NCBI RefSeq assembly: GCF_023016525.1 | Contig: NZ_JALKCG010000001.1 | Span: 434,001-498,000 of the forward strand | DNA length: 64,000 bases | Direction of reading: 5' to 3' | From: Ancylobacter koreensis | GTDB taxonomy: Bacteria > Pseudomonadota > Alphaproteobacteria > Rhizobiales > Xanthobacteraceae | In this document: piece by piece, positions 36,104 through 45,750 of the stretch | Layout of the letters: each line of letters starts with the position of its first letter | Numbering within the stretch: position 1 is the first letter of the stretch | The notes under the pieces: generated by a model | Databases searched by the model: none | What the model was told of the DNA's origin: nothing | The model's input: only the letters and a program-made list of their open reading frames with translations | Position numbers and translations under genes: made by a program

Positions 36104-38959
36104 ATGTCACTCGTCCATGAGATCGACTACGGTACGCCCGCTCCCAGGACCGACAAGATGGTGACGCTCACCATCGACGGGATGGAAGTCTCTGTGCCGG
36201 AAGGCACCTCCATCATGCGCGCGGCCATGGAGATGGGGACGCAGATCCCCAAGCTCTGCGCCACCGATTCGCTGGAGGCCTTCGGCTCCTGCCGCCTCTG
36301 CCTCGTCGAGATCGAGGGCCGCAACGGCACCCCGGCCTCGTGCACGACGCCGGTGGCGCCGGGCATCAAGGTGCACACCCAGACCCAGCGCCTCGCGCAG
36401 CTGCGCAAGGGCGTGATGGAGCTCTACATCTCCGACCATCCGCTGGACTGCCTGACCTGCGCGGCCAACGGCGACTGCGAGCTGCAGGACATGGCGGGCG
36501 CCGTCGGCCTGCGCGAAGTGCGCTACGGCATGGAGGGCAAGAACCACTTCGCTCCGTCCTCCGAGCTGGTGATGCCGAAGGACGAATCGAACCCCTATTT
36601 CACCTACGACCCGGCCAAGTGCATCGTCTGTAACCGCTGCGTGCGCGCCTGCGAGGAAGTGCAGGGCACCTTCGCGCTGACGATCTCGGGCCGCGGCTTC
36701 GATTCGCGCGTCTCGCCCGGCCAGTCCGAGCCGTTCCTTACCTCGGAGTGCGTGTCCTGCGGCGCCTGCGTTCAGGCCTGCCCGACCGCCACCCTCTCCG
36801 AGAAGCGCCTCATCGAGATCGGCACGCCCGAGCATTCGGTGGTGACGACCTGCGCCTATTGCGGCGTCGGCTGCACCTTCAAGGCGGAGATGCGCGGCCA
36901 GGAAGTGGTGCGCATGGTGCCCTGGAAGGACGGCAAGGCCAATCGCGGCCATAGCTGCGTCAAGGGCCGCTTCGCCTGGGGCTACGCCACCCATCGCGAC
37001 CGCATCATGAAGCCGATGATTCGTGCCAAGGTCACCGACCCGTGGCGTGAGGTGTCGTGGGAGGAGGCGATCTCCTACACGGCTTCCGAGCTCAAGCGCA
37101 TCCAGGACACCTATGGCCGCAAGTCGGTCGGCGGCATCACCTCTTCGCGCTGCACCAACGAGGAAGCCTACCTCGTCCAGAAGATCATCCGCGCCGGCTT
37201 CGGCACCAACAATGTCGATACCTGCGCGCGAGTCTGCCACTCGCCGACCGGCTACGGCCTGAACCAGGCCTTCGGCACCTCGGCGGGCACGCAGGACTTC
37301 GATTCGGTCGAGGATTCCGACGTCATCCTGGTCATCGGCGCCAACCCGACCGACGGCCACCCGGTGTTCGGCTCGCGCATGAAGAAGCGCCTGCGCCAGG
37401 GCGCCAAGCTGATCGTCGTCGATCCGCGCCGCATCGACCTCGTGCGCTCGCCGCACGTCCAGGCCGATTTCCACCTGCCGCTGCAGCCGGGCACCAACGT
37501 CGCCATCGTCACCGCGCTGGCCCATGTCGTCGTCACCGAGGGTCTGGTGAACGAGGAATATGTGCGCCAGTTCTGCGACTGGGACGAGTTCCAGGACTGG
37601 GCCGAGTTCGTCGCCGACGCGCGCCACTCGCCCGAGGAAGTCGAGAAGCTTTCCGGCGTGTCGGCCGAGCTGATCCGCGGCGCCGCCCGCCTCTACGCCA
37701 CCGGCGGCAACGCGGCCATCTATTACGGCCTCGGCGTCACCGAGCACTCGCAGGGCTCGACCACCGTCATGGCGATCGCCAACCTCGCCATGGCGACCGG
37801 CAATATCGGCCGCCGCGGCGTCGGCGTGAACCCGCTGCGCGGCCAGAACAACGTGCAGGGCTCGTGCGACATGGGCTCGTTCCCGCACGAGCTGCCCGGC
37901 TACCGCCACATCTCGGATGATGCCACCCGCGCGACGTTCGAGGCCATGTGGGGCCGCCCGCTCGATGCCGAGCCGGGCCTGCGCATTCCCAACATGCTGG
38001 ACGCCGCCGTCGACGGCACCTTCAAGGCGATCTACATCCAGGGCGAGGACATTCTCCAGTCCGACCCGGACACCCACCACGTCGCCTCGGGCCTCGCGGC
38101 GATGGAGCTGGTCATCGTGCAGGACCTGTTCCTGAACGAGACCGCCGCCTACGCCCATGTGTTCCTGCCGGGCTGCACCTTCCTTGAGAAGGACGGCACC
38201 TTCACCAATGCCGAGCGCCGCATCCAGCTCGTGCGCAAGGTGATGGCGCCGAAGAACGGCTATGGCGACTGGGAAGTCACCCAGCTCCTCGCCCGCGCCA
38301 TCGGCCTCGACTGGAACTACACGCATCCCTCGCAGATCATGGACGAGATCGCGGCGCTGACCCCGACCTTCGCCGGCGTGTCCTTCAAGCGGCTCGACGA
38401 GATGGGCTCGGTGCAGTGGCCCTGCAACGACGCCAATCCCGAAGGCATGCCGATCATGCACATCAACGGGTTCGCGCGCGGCAAGGGCAAGTTCGTCGTC
38501 ACCGAATACGTGCCGACCGACGAGCGCACCGGCGCCCGCTTCCCGCTGCTGCTCACCACCGGCCGCATCCTCAGCCACTACAATGTCGGCGCGCAGACCC
38601 GCCGCACGGAGAACGTGGCCTGGCATCCGGAAGACGTGCTGGAGATCCACCCGCACGACGCCGAGCAGCGCGGCGTGCGCGACGGCGACTGGGTGCGCAT
38701 CGACAGCCGCGCCGGCTCGACCACGCTGCGCGCGGAGATCACCGACCGCGTGGCGCCGGGCGTCGTCTACACCACCTTCCACCACCCGACGACGCAGGCC
38801 AACGTCGTGACCACCGACTTCTCGGACTGGGCGACCAACTGCCCCGAGTTCAAGGTCACGGCCGTGCAGATCGCACGTTCGAACGGCCCGTCGGAATGGC
38901 AGGAGGACTATGACGAGTTCACCCGCCAGAGCCGCCGCATCGCCGTCGCGGCGGAGTGA
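36104..38959 (+). CDS. fdsA: NAD-dependent formate dehydrogenase, catalytic alpha subunit
   Basis: FdsA holds the bis-MGD molybdenum centre. It is 951 residues. A [2Fe-2S] ferredoxin domain has Cys52, 63, 66 and 80, then a His-Cys3 cluster (DHPLDCLTC, GDC). Two [4Fe-4S] sets follow (CIVCNRCVRAC from 173 and CVSCGACVQAC from 216). The Mo-bis-MGD domain opens with CAYCGVGC (from 250) and GHSCVKG. Catalytic Cys378-His379 is in CARVCHSP; this is a cysteine, not selenocysteine, enzyme. LRGQNNVQGSCDMG and the C-terminal MGD-binding domain follow. AGGAGG precedes ATG 36104. Depends on FdhD encoded next. Confidence 0.97.
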   Translation: MSLVHEIDYGTPAPRTDKMVTLTIDGMEVSVPEGTSIMRAAMEMGTQIPKLCATDSLEAFGSCRLCLVEIEGRNGTPASCTTPVAPGIKVHTQTQRLAQLRKGVMELYISDHPLDCLTCAANGDCELQDMAGAVGLREVRYGMEGKNHFAPSSELVMPKDESNPYFTYDPAKCIVCNRCVRACEEVQGTFALTISGRGFDSRVSPGQSEPFLTSECVSCGACVQACPTATLSEKRLIEIGTPEHSVVTTCAYCGVGCTFKAEMRGQEVVRMVPWKDGKANRGHSCVKGRFAWGYATHRDRIMKPMIRAKVTDPWREVSWEEAISYTASELKRIQDTYGRKSVGGITSSRCTNEEAYLVQKIIRAGFGTNNVDTCARVCHSPTGYGLNQAFGTSAGTQDFDSVEDSDVILVIGANPTDGHPVFGSRMKKRLRQGAKLIVVDPRRIDLVRSPHVQADFHLPLQPGTNVAIVTALAHVVVTEGLVNEEYVRQFCDWDEFQDWAEFVADARHSPEEVEKLSGVSAELIRGAARLYATGGNAAIYYGLGVTEHSQGSTTVMAIANLAMATGNIGRRGVGVNPLRGQNNVQGSCDMGSFPHELPGYRHISDDATRATFEAMWGRPLDAEPGLRIPNMLDAAVDGTFKAIYIQGEDILQSDPDTHHVASGLAAMELVIVQDLFLNETAAYAHVFLPGCTFLEKDGTFTNAERRIQLVRKVMAPKNGYGDWEVTQLLARAIGLDWNYTHPSQIMDEIAALTPTFAGVSFKRLDEMGSVQWPCNDANPEGMPIMHINGFARGKGKFVVTEYVPTDERTGARFPLLLTTGRILSHYNVGAQTRRTENVAWHPEDVLEIHPHDAEQRGVRDGDWVRIDSRAGSTTLRAEITDRVAPGVVYTTFHHPTTQANVVTTDFSDWATNCPEFKVTAVQIARSNGPSEWQEDYDEFTRQSRRIAVAAE

Positions 38960-38971
38960 TCGGGGGCCGCG

Positions 38972-39820
38972 ATGATCCCGCCCGTCGCCCGGGTCGCGCG
39001 TGTCGCCGTCACCCCTTCGGGGGCGGCGGCGGGCGAGCGGGCCATCCCCGAGGAGACGCCGGTCGCCATCGTTCATAACGGCTCCACCTATGCCGTGATG
39101 ATGGCGACGCCGGCCGATCTCGAGGATTTCGGCTACGGCTTCAGCCTGACTGAGGGTGTCATCGGCGCGCTTTCCGACGTCGAGCAGATCGAGACGCTGG
39201 AATTCGACGAGGCGGACGGCGCGGTCGGGGTCGAGATTCGCCTCTGGCTCAACGAGGCGCGCGCCGGCGAGCAGATCACGCGCCGCCGCCAGATCGCCGG
39301 CCCCACCGGCTGCGGCCTGTGCGGGGTGGAGAGCCTGGAGCTGGCGGTGAAGCCGGCCCGCGCGGTGCCGGAAGGCCGGCGCTTCACGGCGGCGGAGATT
39401 TCCCGCGCGGTCGCCTCCCTCCCGCCGGCGCAGCGTCTCAATCATGAGACGCGCGCCGTGCACGCCGCGGCCTTCTGGACTCCGGCGGACGGGCTGGTGG
39501 CAGTGCGCGAGGATGTCGGCCGCCACAACGCGCTCGACAAGCTGGTCGGCCATCTGGTTCGCGGCGGGCGCGATGCCGGCCAGGGACTCGTGCTGCTGAC
39601 CAGCCGCGTGTCGATCGAGATGGTTCAGAAGACCGCCATGCTCGGCGCTTCGGTGCTGGTGGCGGTGTCCGCCCCCACGGCGCTCGCGGTGCGCACGGCG
39701 GAAAAGGCGGGCGTCACCCTGGTGGCCATCGCGCGCGACGATGGATTCGAAGTGTTTACCCATCCCCATCGCATCGAGTTCGGCGGGGCAGAACAGGAGC
39801 TAGTCGCCCATGTCGGCTAA
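38972..39820 (+). CDS. fdhD: Formate dehydrogenase accessory sulfurtransferase FdhD
   Basis: FdhD (FdsC in some naming) transfers sulfur to the molybdenum cofactor and is needed for FDH activity. The 282-residue product has the sulfur-carrying cysteines in GPTGCGLCGVES (near residue 115), FGYGFSLTEGVI, VREDVGRHNALDKLVGHL and LLTSRVSIEMVQKTA. It begins 12 bp after fdsA and overlaps fdsD by 11 bp. It may also serve the YdeP-like molybdoenzyme at 48201, whose operon lacks its own accessory gene. Confidence 0.95.
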   Translation: MIPPVARVARVAVTPSGAAAGERAIPEETPVAIVHNGSTYAVMMATPADLEDFGYGFSLTEGVIGALSDVEQIETLEFDEADGAVGVEIRLWLNEARAGEQITRRRQIAGPTGCGLCGVESLELAVKPARAVPEGRRFTAAEISRAVASLPPAQRLNHETRAVHAAAFWTPADGLVAVREDVGRHNALDKLVGHLVRGGRDAGQGLVLLTSRVSIEMVQKTAMLGASVLVAVSAPTALAVRTAEKAGVTLVAIARDDGFEVFTHPHRIEFGGAEQELVAHVG

Positions 39821-40100
39821 CACGATGGACCGGCTCGTCTACATGGCGAACCAGATCGGCACGTTCTTCTCGTCGCAGAAGCACGACAAGGCGGTGGTCG
39901 GCATCGCCAAGCACATCAAGGATTTCTGGGACCCGCGCATGCGCGCGCGGATGGAAGACCATCTCGCGGCGGGCGGCGCGGGTCTTCTGCCCATCGTGTT
40001 CGAGGCGCTGAAGACCCTGCCGCCGGTCAAGCGCGACACCATCCCCGCCGCGCACCCGACGCTTCACCCGCCCGGCCCGACGGCTTCGCACCAGCACTGA
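39810..40100 (+). CDS. fdsD: NAD-dependent formate dehydrogenase, delta subunit
   Basis: FdsD is a small accessory subunit that helps assembly or maturation of FdsABG. The 96-residue product has MDRLVYMANQIGTFFSSQKHDK, then VVGIAKHIKDFWDPRMRARM, the family core, and a Pro/His-rich tail ending PTASHQH. ATG 39810 overlaps fdhD; an ATG at 39825 (MDRLV) is also plausible. It is the last gene of the operon. Confidence 0.93.
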   Translation: MSANTMDRLVYMANQIGTFFSSQKHDKAVVGIAKHIKDFWDPRMRARMEDHLAAGGAGLLPIVFEALKTLPPVKRDTIPAAHPTLHPPGPTASHQH

Positions 40101-40348
40101 TGAGCGACCTGCCATCTCGAACGGACGGGGCCGGAGCCGGTGCGTCGGCCCCGTCCCTGTTCCCGGCAGAAACTTCCCCAACGGCACCTGCTGCCAACGA
40201 TTTCAGGCACGGAAAATTCTTCGCAATCGCCCGCCAATGGCGCGATTCTTTTGCGTGCGATCACGCTTCCGCCACGTGGCGGCGGCATCCGATCCTGTAG
40301 CATGGTCCCGGCGCGGGACCTCTCTCGCGGGCAGGAGGCGGCCGGTCG

Positions 40349-42178
40349 ATGCACGAGGACGGACACGGATTGCTGCTCGGGGCGCTGGTGTTCCTCGCCA
40401 CCGCCGTCATCGCCGTCCCCATCGCGCGCCGTCTCGGCCTGTCACCCATCGTCGGCTACATTCTCGCCGGCATCGCCATCGGCCCGTCCGGCATCGCCGT
40501 CTTCGACGATCCCGAACGCATCATCACCGTCGCCGAGATCGGCGTGGTGCTGCTGCTGTTCATCATCGGGCTGGAGCTGCAGTTCAGCCGCCTGCTCGCC
40601 CTGCGCCGCGCCATCTTCGGGCTGGGCACGGCGCAGCTCGTCTTCAGCGGCGGCGCCATCGCGGTGCTCACCCATTACGCCGGCAACGGCTTCGACTGGC
40701 GCGCCTCGCTGGTTGCCGGCCTGGCGCTCGCCCTGTCGGCGACCTCCATCGCGCTGCAATTGCTGGAGGAGAAGAGCGGCCTCACCCAGCCCTATGGCCA
40801 GCGTGCCTTCGGCGTCCTGCTGTTCCAGGACATGGCCATCGTGCCGCTGCTCGCCCTGCTGCCGCTGCTGGCGCCGAGCGGCCATGCCGAGAGCACCTTC
40901 CTCGAATCGGTGCGCCACGTGGCGCTGATCATCGGGGCGCTGGTGCTCATCGTCGCCATCGGGCGCTACATGCTCACGCCCTTCTTCCGCATCCTCGCCC
41001 ATTCCGGCGCGCGCGAGGTGATGACCGCCGCCGCGCTGCTCGTGGTGCTGGGCGCCGGCACGCTGATGGCGGCGGCCGGCATGTCGATGGCGCTCGGCGC
41101 CTTCCTCGCCGGCGTGCTGCTGTCGGAATCGAATTTCCGCCACGAGCTGGAAGCCAATATCGACGCCTTTCGCGGCCTGCTGATCGCGCTGTTCTTCATG
41201 GGCGTCGGCATGTCGATGAATCTCGACGTGGTGCTCGCCAACGCACCGCTGCTGATCGCCGGCACGCTGCTGGTCACGGTGGTGAAGGCGGTTTCGGTCT
41301 GGGCGGTGTTCCGCTTCTCGGATGGCACGCGGGCGGACGCCATCCGCTCGGCCTCGGTGCTGACGCCGGCCGGCGAATTCTCCTTCGTGCTGTTTCCGCT
41401 GGCGCTCGGCCTCGGGCTGATCGACGCGCGCCAGTCCGACATGCTGGCGGCCTGCGCGGCGATGACCATGCTGCTCGGCCCGCCCATCGCGCTGGTCGGC
41501 GAGCGCCTTGCCCGCCGGGTCGACCGCCGCCCCGCCAGCCTGCCGATGGACGATTTCAGCGACGCTAAGGGCTCCGTGCTGGTGGTCGGGTTCGGCCGCT
41601 TCGGCCAGATCGCCTCGCAATGCCTGCTGGCGCAGGGGCTCGACGTCACCATCATCGACAATGACGTGGAGATGATCCAGAGCGCCGGCCGCTTCGGCTT
41701 CCGCATCTATTACGGCGACGGCACGCGGCTCGACGTGCTGCGGGCGGCCGGCGCCGAGCGGGCGCGGGTGGTCGCCATCTGCGTCGACCGGGCCGAGACG
41801 GCGGACCGCATCGTCGACATCATCCGCGCCAACATGCCGGACGTGCGCCTGCATGTGCGGGCCTATGACCGCAACCACGCGGTCGGGCTGCGGGCGCGCG
41901 GCGTCGATTACGAGATTCGCGAGACCTTCGAGTCGGCCCTCGCCTTCGGAGAAGCGACCCTGCGCGCCAACGGCTTCGACGCCGCCACCGCGCAGGCGAC
42001 CATCGACGACGTGCGCGCGCGCGATCTTGAGCGCCTGCTGCGCCAGCTCGCGGAGGGCGAGGATCGCGGCCCCCTGCCGCTCGAGCCCGAGCCGCTCATG
42101 GTGCCCGGACGCACCGCCCGCCCGCTCAATCCCGAGGCGGAGGACGCGCTCAAGCACGAGACCGAGTTCTCGTCCTGA
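40349..42178 (+). CDS. CPA2-family monovalent cation:proton antiporter with TrkA-N domain (KefB/KefC-like)
   Basis: The 609-residue protein has an N-terminal antiporter domain of about 13 helices up to residue 395 or so. It includes GYILAGIAIGP, IGVVLLLFIIGLELQFSR, LFQDMAIVPLLALLPLL and GAFLAGVLLSESNFRHELEA. A cytosolic Rossmann domain follows (VLVVGFGRFGQIASQCLL, TIIDNDVEMI, YYGDGTRLDVLRAAGA). This matches glutathione-gated K+ efflux systems; the gate mechanism here is inferred. gshB for glutathione is at 27690. It converges with the HAD gene, and the two stop codons lie in one hairpin. Confidence 0.92.
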   Translation: MHEDGHGLLLGALVFLATAVIAVPIARRLGLSPIVGYILAGIAIGPSGIAVFDDPERIITVAEIGVVLLLFIIGLELQFSRLLALRRAIFGLGTAQLVFSGGAIAVLTHYAGNGFDWRASLVAGLALALSATSIALQLLEEKSGLTQPYGQRAFGVLLFQDMAIVPLLALLPLLAPSGHAESTFLESVRHVALIIGALVLIVAIGRYMLTPFFRILAHSGAREVMTAAALLVVLGAGTLMAAAGMSMALGAFLAGVLLSESNFRHELEANIDAFRGLLIALFFMGVGMSMNLDVVLANAPLLIAGTLLVTVVKAVSVWAVFRFSDGTRADAIRSASVLTPAGEFSFVLFPLALGLGLIDARQSDMLAACAAMTMLLGPPIALVGERLARRVDRRPASLPMDDFSDAKGSVLVVGFGRFGQIASQCLLAQGLDVTIIDNDVEMIQSAGRFGFRIYYGDGTRLDVLRAAGAERARVVAICVDRAETADRIVDIIRANMPDVRLHVRAYDRNHAVGLRARGVDYEIRETFESALAFGEATLRANGFDAATAQATIDDVRARDLERLLRQLAEGEDRGPLPLEPEPLMVPGRTARPLNPEAEDALKHETEFSS

Positions 42179-42195
42179 GCGCGCCCGGCGCTCAG
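42175..42195. terminator. Shared hairpin at the kef/HAD convergent ends
   Basis: An 8-bp stem CTGAGCGC/GCGCTCAG with a GCCCG loop contains both stop codons (TGA 42176-42178 plus strand; 42194-42192 minus strand). No T-run follows on either side, so it may only stabilise 3' ends or slow read-through. Confidence 0.4.
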
Positions 42196-43064
42196 GCGCC
42201 GGCGGCGCGCGGCAGCACGAAGCGCTCGATGGCGGCAGCGACGCCGTCCTCGACATTGCTTAGCGTCTCGAAATGCGCCCGCGCCTTCACCTCGTCGGCG
42301 GCATTGCCCATGGCGACGGAGAGCCCCGCCACCTCGAACATGGGCAGGTCGTTCGCCATGTCGCCGATCACCGCCACCTCGTCGAGCGCCACGCCATAGA
42401 GCCGGGCGAAGGCGCGCACCGCATAGCCCTTGTCGGTGCCGGGAGGGGTGAGGTCGAGATACTTCGCCTGGCTGCGCCGCGCCGTGGCGCCCGCGCCGAC
42501 CAGCGCCTGCAGTTCCGGCTCGCTCGCCGCCAGCATGTCGAAATCGGTGGAGGAGAACACGATCTTGCCGGCGCGGGTGATGTGGTCGCCGAAATCGCTC
42601 ACCACGGTCGGCTCGAAGGCGACGGTGCGGGTCTCGCGCGCGACATAGGGATTGTCGGGATTGGCGATGTACCACTCATTATCGGCGAACACCCACACAT
42701 CGGCGCCGCGCGGGGTCATCATGGCAATGCCCGCGCGCACCGCATCGGTGGCGATCAGGTGTTCCTCCAGCAGCGTGAAGTCGCCGCGCAGGATCGAGCC
42801 GCCATTGAAGCCGCCGAACAGGTCGAGCCCCAGCGCATCGACGATCAGCTTCATGCCGCGCGGCGGGCGCGCCGAGACGGCGGCGAAGGCGACGCCGGCC
42901 GCGTGCAGGCGGCGCACCGCCTCCACCGTGGCCGGGGCGACCTGCTTCTCGCCGTTGACCAGCGTGCCGTCGACATCCGACACCATCAGCCGGATGCGCG
43001 AGGCGGGTGCCGCTTTCGCGGGAGTGGCGGCGGGGGGGGCGGCTTGGGAAACGGTGTCGGTCAT
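42192..43064 (-). CDS. Cof-type HAD-IIB family hydrolase
   Basis: The 290-residue haloacid-dehalogenase-fold phosphatase has motif I VSDVDGTLV (Asp30 nucleophile, Asp32 acid/base), motif II AAVSARP, a Cof-type C2B cap (FNGGSIL to about residue 195) and motif IV VIGDMANDLPMF followed by GNAADEVKARA. The first 22 residues are a low-complexity Ala/Pro tail. ATG 43064 overlaps the zwf stop (ATGA), so it is translated with zwf; the sugar-phosphate target is unknown. It sits where pgl (6-phosphogluconolactonase) is often found, but it is not a Pgl homologue. Confidence 0.9.
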   Translation of the reverse strand: MTDTVSQAAPPAATPAKAAPASRIRLMVSDVDGTLVNGEKQVAPATVEAVRRLHAAGVAFAAVSARPPRGMKLIVDALGLDLFGGFNGGSILRGDFTLLEEHLIATDAVRAGIAMMTPRGADVWVFADNEWYIANPDNPYVARETRTVAFEPTVVSDFGDHITRAGKIVFSSTDFDMLAASEPELQALVGAGATARRSQAKYLDLTPPGTDKGYAVRAFARLYGVALDEVAVIGDMANDLPMFEVAGLSVAMGNAADEVKARAHFETLSNVEDGVAAAIERFVLPRAAGA

Positions 43065-44605
43065 CGCGCGCGGTCCCTTTCGAGCGGCAGCCACTGGAAG
43101 CCGTCCTGCGCCAGCATGACGTCGGCCATGGCCGGGCCGCTGGAGCCGGCGGAATAGAACTGCACCTCGTCCTCGCCGCCGCTGACCGCCTCCAGGATCG
43201 GCTCCACCGCCTCCCAGCCGGCCTCGATGGTGTCGGCGCGCTGGAACAGCGTCGGGTCGCCGCACAGGCAGTCATAGATCAGCGTCTCGTAGCCGGTGCT
43301 CGGCGCCGCCTTGAAGTAGTCGGCATATTTGAAGTCCATCTCGACGTCGGAAAGCCGCACCTTGCGGCCGGGCACCTTGGCGGCGAAGCGCAGCGAGACG
43401 CCCTCGTCCGGCTGCACGTGGATGACCATCAGGTTCGGCTTGAGCGCGGTCGGCAGGTGGCGGAACAGCACGCCGGGCGCCCGCTTGAACTGGATGGCGA
43501 TCTCGGTGCGGCGCACGGCGAGCGCCTTGCCGGTGCGCACATAGAAGGGCACGCCGTTCCAGCGCCACGAATCGACGAAGCACTTCAGCGCCACATAGGT
43601 CTCGGTGCGGCTGTCGGGGGCGACGTCCTTCTCGTCGCGATAGTCCTTCACCGGCTGGCCGTTGACGAAGCCGGCGCGGTACTGGCCGCGCACCGCCGCG
43701 CCGATGGCGTCGTTCGGCTTCATGTGGCGGATGGCCTCGATCACCTTGGTCTTCTCGGTGCGCACCGCGTCGGCGTCGAAGGAGTTGGGCGGCTCCATCG
43801 CGGTCATGGCGAGGAGCTGGAACATGTGGTTCGGCACCATGTCGCGCAGCGCGCCGGTGGCGTCGTAGAAGCGCCCGCGCTGCTCCACCGTCACCGTCTC
43901 GGCGGCGGTGATCTGGATATGGTCGATGTACTCCTTGGTCCAGATCGGCTCGAAGATGCCGTTGCCGAAGCGCAGCGCCATCATGTTCTGCACCGTTTCC
44001 TTGCCGAGGAAATGGTCGATCCGGTAGATCTGCCGCTCGTCCGCCACCGCCAGCAGGCGGCGGTTCAGCGCCCTGGCGGAGGGCAGGTCGGTGCCGAAGG
44101 GCTTTTCCACCACCACATGGCGGAAGGCCGAGTCTTCTTCCTTCAGCAGCCCGGCGGCGCCGAGCTGCTCGGAGATGGTGGCGAAGAAGCGCGGCGACAC
44201 GGCGAGATAGAACACCGCGTTGCGGGTCTGCTGCGCGCGGGCGCCGAGCCGCTCGCGGATCCGCCCGTAGGTGGCGGGATCCTCGAAATCGCCCGCGACA
44301 TAGCCGATGCGGTCCATCAGCCAGCGCCAGGTCGGGCCCGACGTGTCGAGCGAGCCGGGAAGCTTCGACACCTCGTCGGTGAGATAGGCCCGATAATCCT
44401 CCTCGCTCTGCTCGATATGGTCGACGCCCACGATGGCGAAGGCGTCGTCGAGCACGCCCTCATGGGCGAGGTTGTAGAGCGAGGGCAGCAGCAGGCGCTT
44501 GGTCAGGTCGCCGGAGGCGCCGAAGATGAAGAAGGTGGAGGCCGGTGCGGGCGCCGTATCGGGCGCCAGCACCTTCTGGCCGAGGACGACGGTCTCGCTT
44601 CCCAT
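43061..44605 (-). CDS. zwf: Glucose-6-phosphate 1-dehydrogenase
   Basis: Zwf makes 6-phosphogluconolactone and NADPH from glucose 6-phosphate. It is 514 residues. The coenzyme-binding FFIFGASGDLTKRLLLPSLYNL is near residue 25, the substrate loop VVVEKPFGTDLPSA near 166, and the active-site YRIDHFLGKETVQNMMALRF near 194. The TETYVALKCFVDSWRWNGVPFYVRTGK segment is also conserved. ATG 44605 is 18 bp after the gnd stop. Order gnd-zwf-HAD on the minus strand. Confidence 0.97.
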   Translation of the reverse strand: MGSETVVLGQKVLAPDTAPAPASTFFIFGASGDLTKRLLLPSLYNLAHEGVLDDAFAIVGVDHIEQSEEDYRAYLTDEVSKLPGSLDTSGPTWRWLMDRIGYVAGDFEDPATYGRIRERLGARAQQTRNAVFYLAVSPRFFATISEQLGAAGLLKEEDSAFRHVVVEKPFGTDLPSARALNRRLLAVADERQIYRIDHFLGKETVQNMMALRFGNGIFEPIWTKEYIDHIQITAAETVTVEQRGRFYDATGALRDMVPNHMFQLLAMTAMEPPNSFDADAVRTEKTKVIEAIRHMKPNDAIGAAVRGQYRAGFVNGQPVKDYRDEKDVAPDSRTETYVALKCFVDSWRWNGVPFYVRTGKALAVRRTEIAIQFKRAPGVLFRHLPTALKPNLMVIHVQPDEGVSLRFAAKVPGRKVRLSDVEMDFKYADYFKAAPSTGYETLIYDCLCGDPTLFQRADTIEAGWEAVEPILEAVSGGEDEVQFYSAGSSGPAMADVMLAQDGFQWLPLERDRAR

Positions 44606-44623
44606 GGAACGCTGGCCCGCCCG

Positions 44624-45604
44624 TCACTTGTTCTTGAATTCGGTGTGGCCGCCGAACTGGAAGCGCATCGCCGAGAGCAGCTTCTCGCCGAACGTATGGT
44701 CCTGGCGCGAGCGGAAGCGGGTGTAGAGGGCGGCGGAGAGCACCTCGGCCGAGACCGCCTCCTCGATCGCCGCCATCACCGTCCAGCGGCCTTCGCCCGA
44801 ATCGGCGACCTCGCCGGGGAAGTCGCTCAGGCTCTCGTCCTTGGTGAGCGCGATGGCGGAGAGGTCTAGCAGCCAGGAGGAGACCACGCTGCCGCGCCGC
44901 CACACTTCCGCGATGTCGGCCATGTCGAGGGTGAAGCGCTCATTCTCCGGCAGCGCCTCGGAATTCTTCTTCTTCAGGATCTCGAAGCCCTCGGCATAGG
45001 CCTGCATCAGCCCGTATTCGATGCCGTTATGGACCATCTTGACGAAGTGGCCCGAACCGGCCGGGCCGCAGTGCAGATAGCCCTGCTCGGCGCGCGGGTC
45101 GCGGCCCTCGCGGCCGGGGGTGCGCGGGATCTCGCCGATTCCGGGCGCCAGCGCGGAAAGGATCGGGTCGATGCGGTCGACCGCCTCCTTCGTGCCGCCG
45201 ATCATCATGCAGTAGCCGCGCTCAAGGCCCCACACGCCGCCGGAGGTGCCGACGTCAACATAATGGATGCCCTTCGGCTCCAGCTCGGCGGCGCGGCGGA
45301 TGTCGTCCTTGTAGAAGGTGTTGCCGCCGTCGATGACGATGTCGCCCGGCGAGAGCAGGCCGGCGAGGGTGGCGATAGTGCTCTCGGTCGGGCCGCCGGC
45401 GGGAAGCATGACCCACACGGCGCGCGGCGCGTCGAGCTTGGCCACGAGGTCGGCGAGGTCGCCGGCCGGTCGGTTGCCCTCCGCGCCGAGTTCCTTCACC
45501 GCGGCCTCGTTGCGGTCCCACACCACGCAGTCGTGGCCGGCCTTGGTGAGGCGGCGCGCGATGTTTCCACCCATGCGGCCGAGGCCGATGATTCCGAGCT
45601 GCAT
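44624..45604 (-). CDS. gnd: 6-phosphogluconate dehydrogenase, decarboxylating (short GntZ-type)
   Basis: Gnd oxidises and decarboxylates 6-phosphogluconate to ribulose 5-phosphate. The 326-residue product is the short type, about 140 residues less than the E. coli form. [19 protein letters not shown] is the dinucleotide site, [14 protein letters not shown] and [21 protein letters not shown] follow, and the catalytic Lys/Asn are in [22 protein letters not shown]. The short form is often NAD-preferring. ATG 45604 has GGAGAG upstream; 36 further in-frame codons upstream are not conserved. Confidence 0.95.
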   Translation of the reverse strand: MQLGIIGLGRMGGNIARRLTKAGHDCVVWDRNEAAVKELGAEGNRPAGDLADLVAKLDAPRAVWVMLPAGGPTESTIATLAGLLSPGDIVIDGGNTFYKDDIRRAAELEPKGIHYVDVGTSGGVWGLERGYCMMIGGTKEAVDRIDPILSALAPGIGEIPRTPGREGRDPRAEQGYLHCGPAGSGHFVKMVHNGIEYGLMQAYAEGFEILKKKNSEALPENERFTLDMADIAEVWRRGSVVSSWLLDLSAIALTKDESLSDFPGEVADSGEGRWTVMAAIEEAVSAEVLSAALYTRFRSRQDHTFGEKLLSAMRFQFGGHTEFKNK

Positions 45605-45750
45605 CAGTTCTCTCCCGAACCCGCGCCGGCGGCGTGGGACGGGAGCGTCCCTGCCGGCGTCCGTTGCATTCATGCGAATGTCTACGCCAAGCCTATGCCG
45701 GGCATGCGACAATTGGAACGGGTCGTGAGCGGCCTATTCGCACCGCGCTG

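Noticed and set aside
37225-37245. Possible selenocysteine formate dehydrogenase
   Set aside because: The catalytic position in FdsA is a normal TGC cysteine codon (residue 378) and no in-frame TGA occurs.
36107-39769. A 1220-codon open frame antisense to fdsA and fdhD
   Set aside because: Antisense shadow produced by GC-rich third positions; the plus-strand products have complete catalytic motifs, this frame has none and is rich in His/Arg/Gly/Ala.
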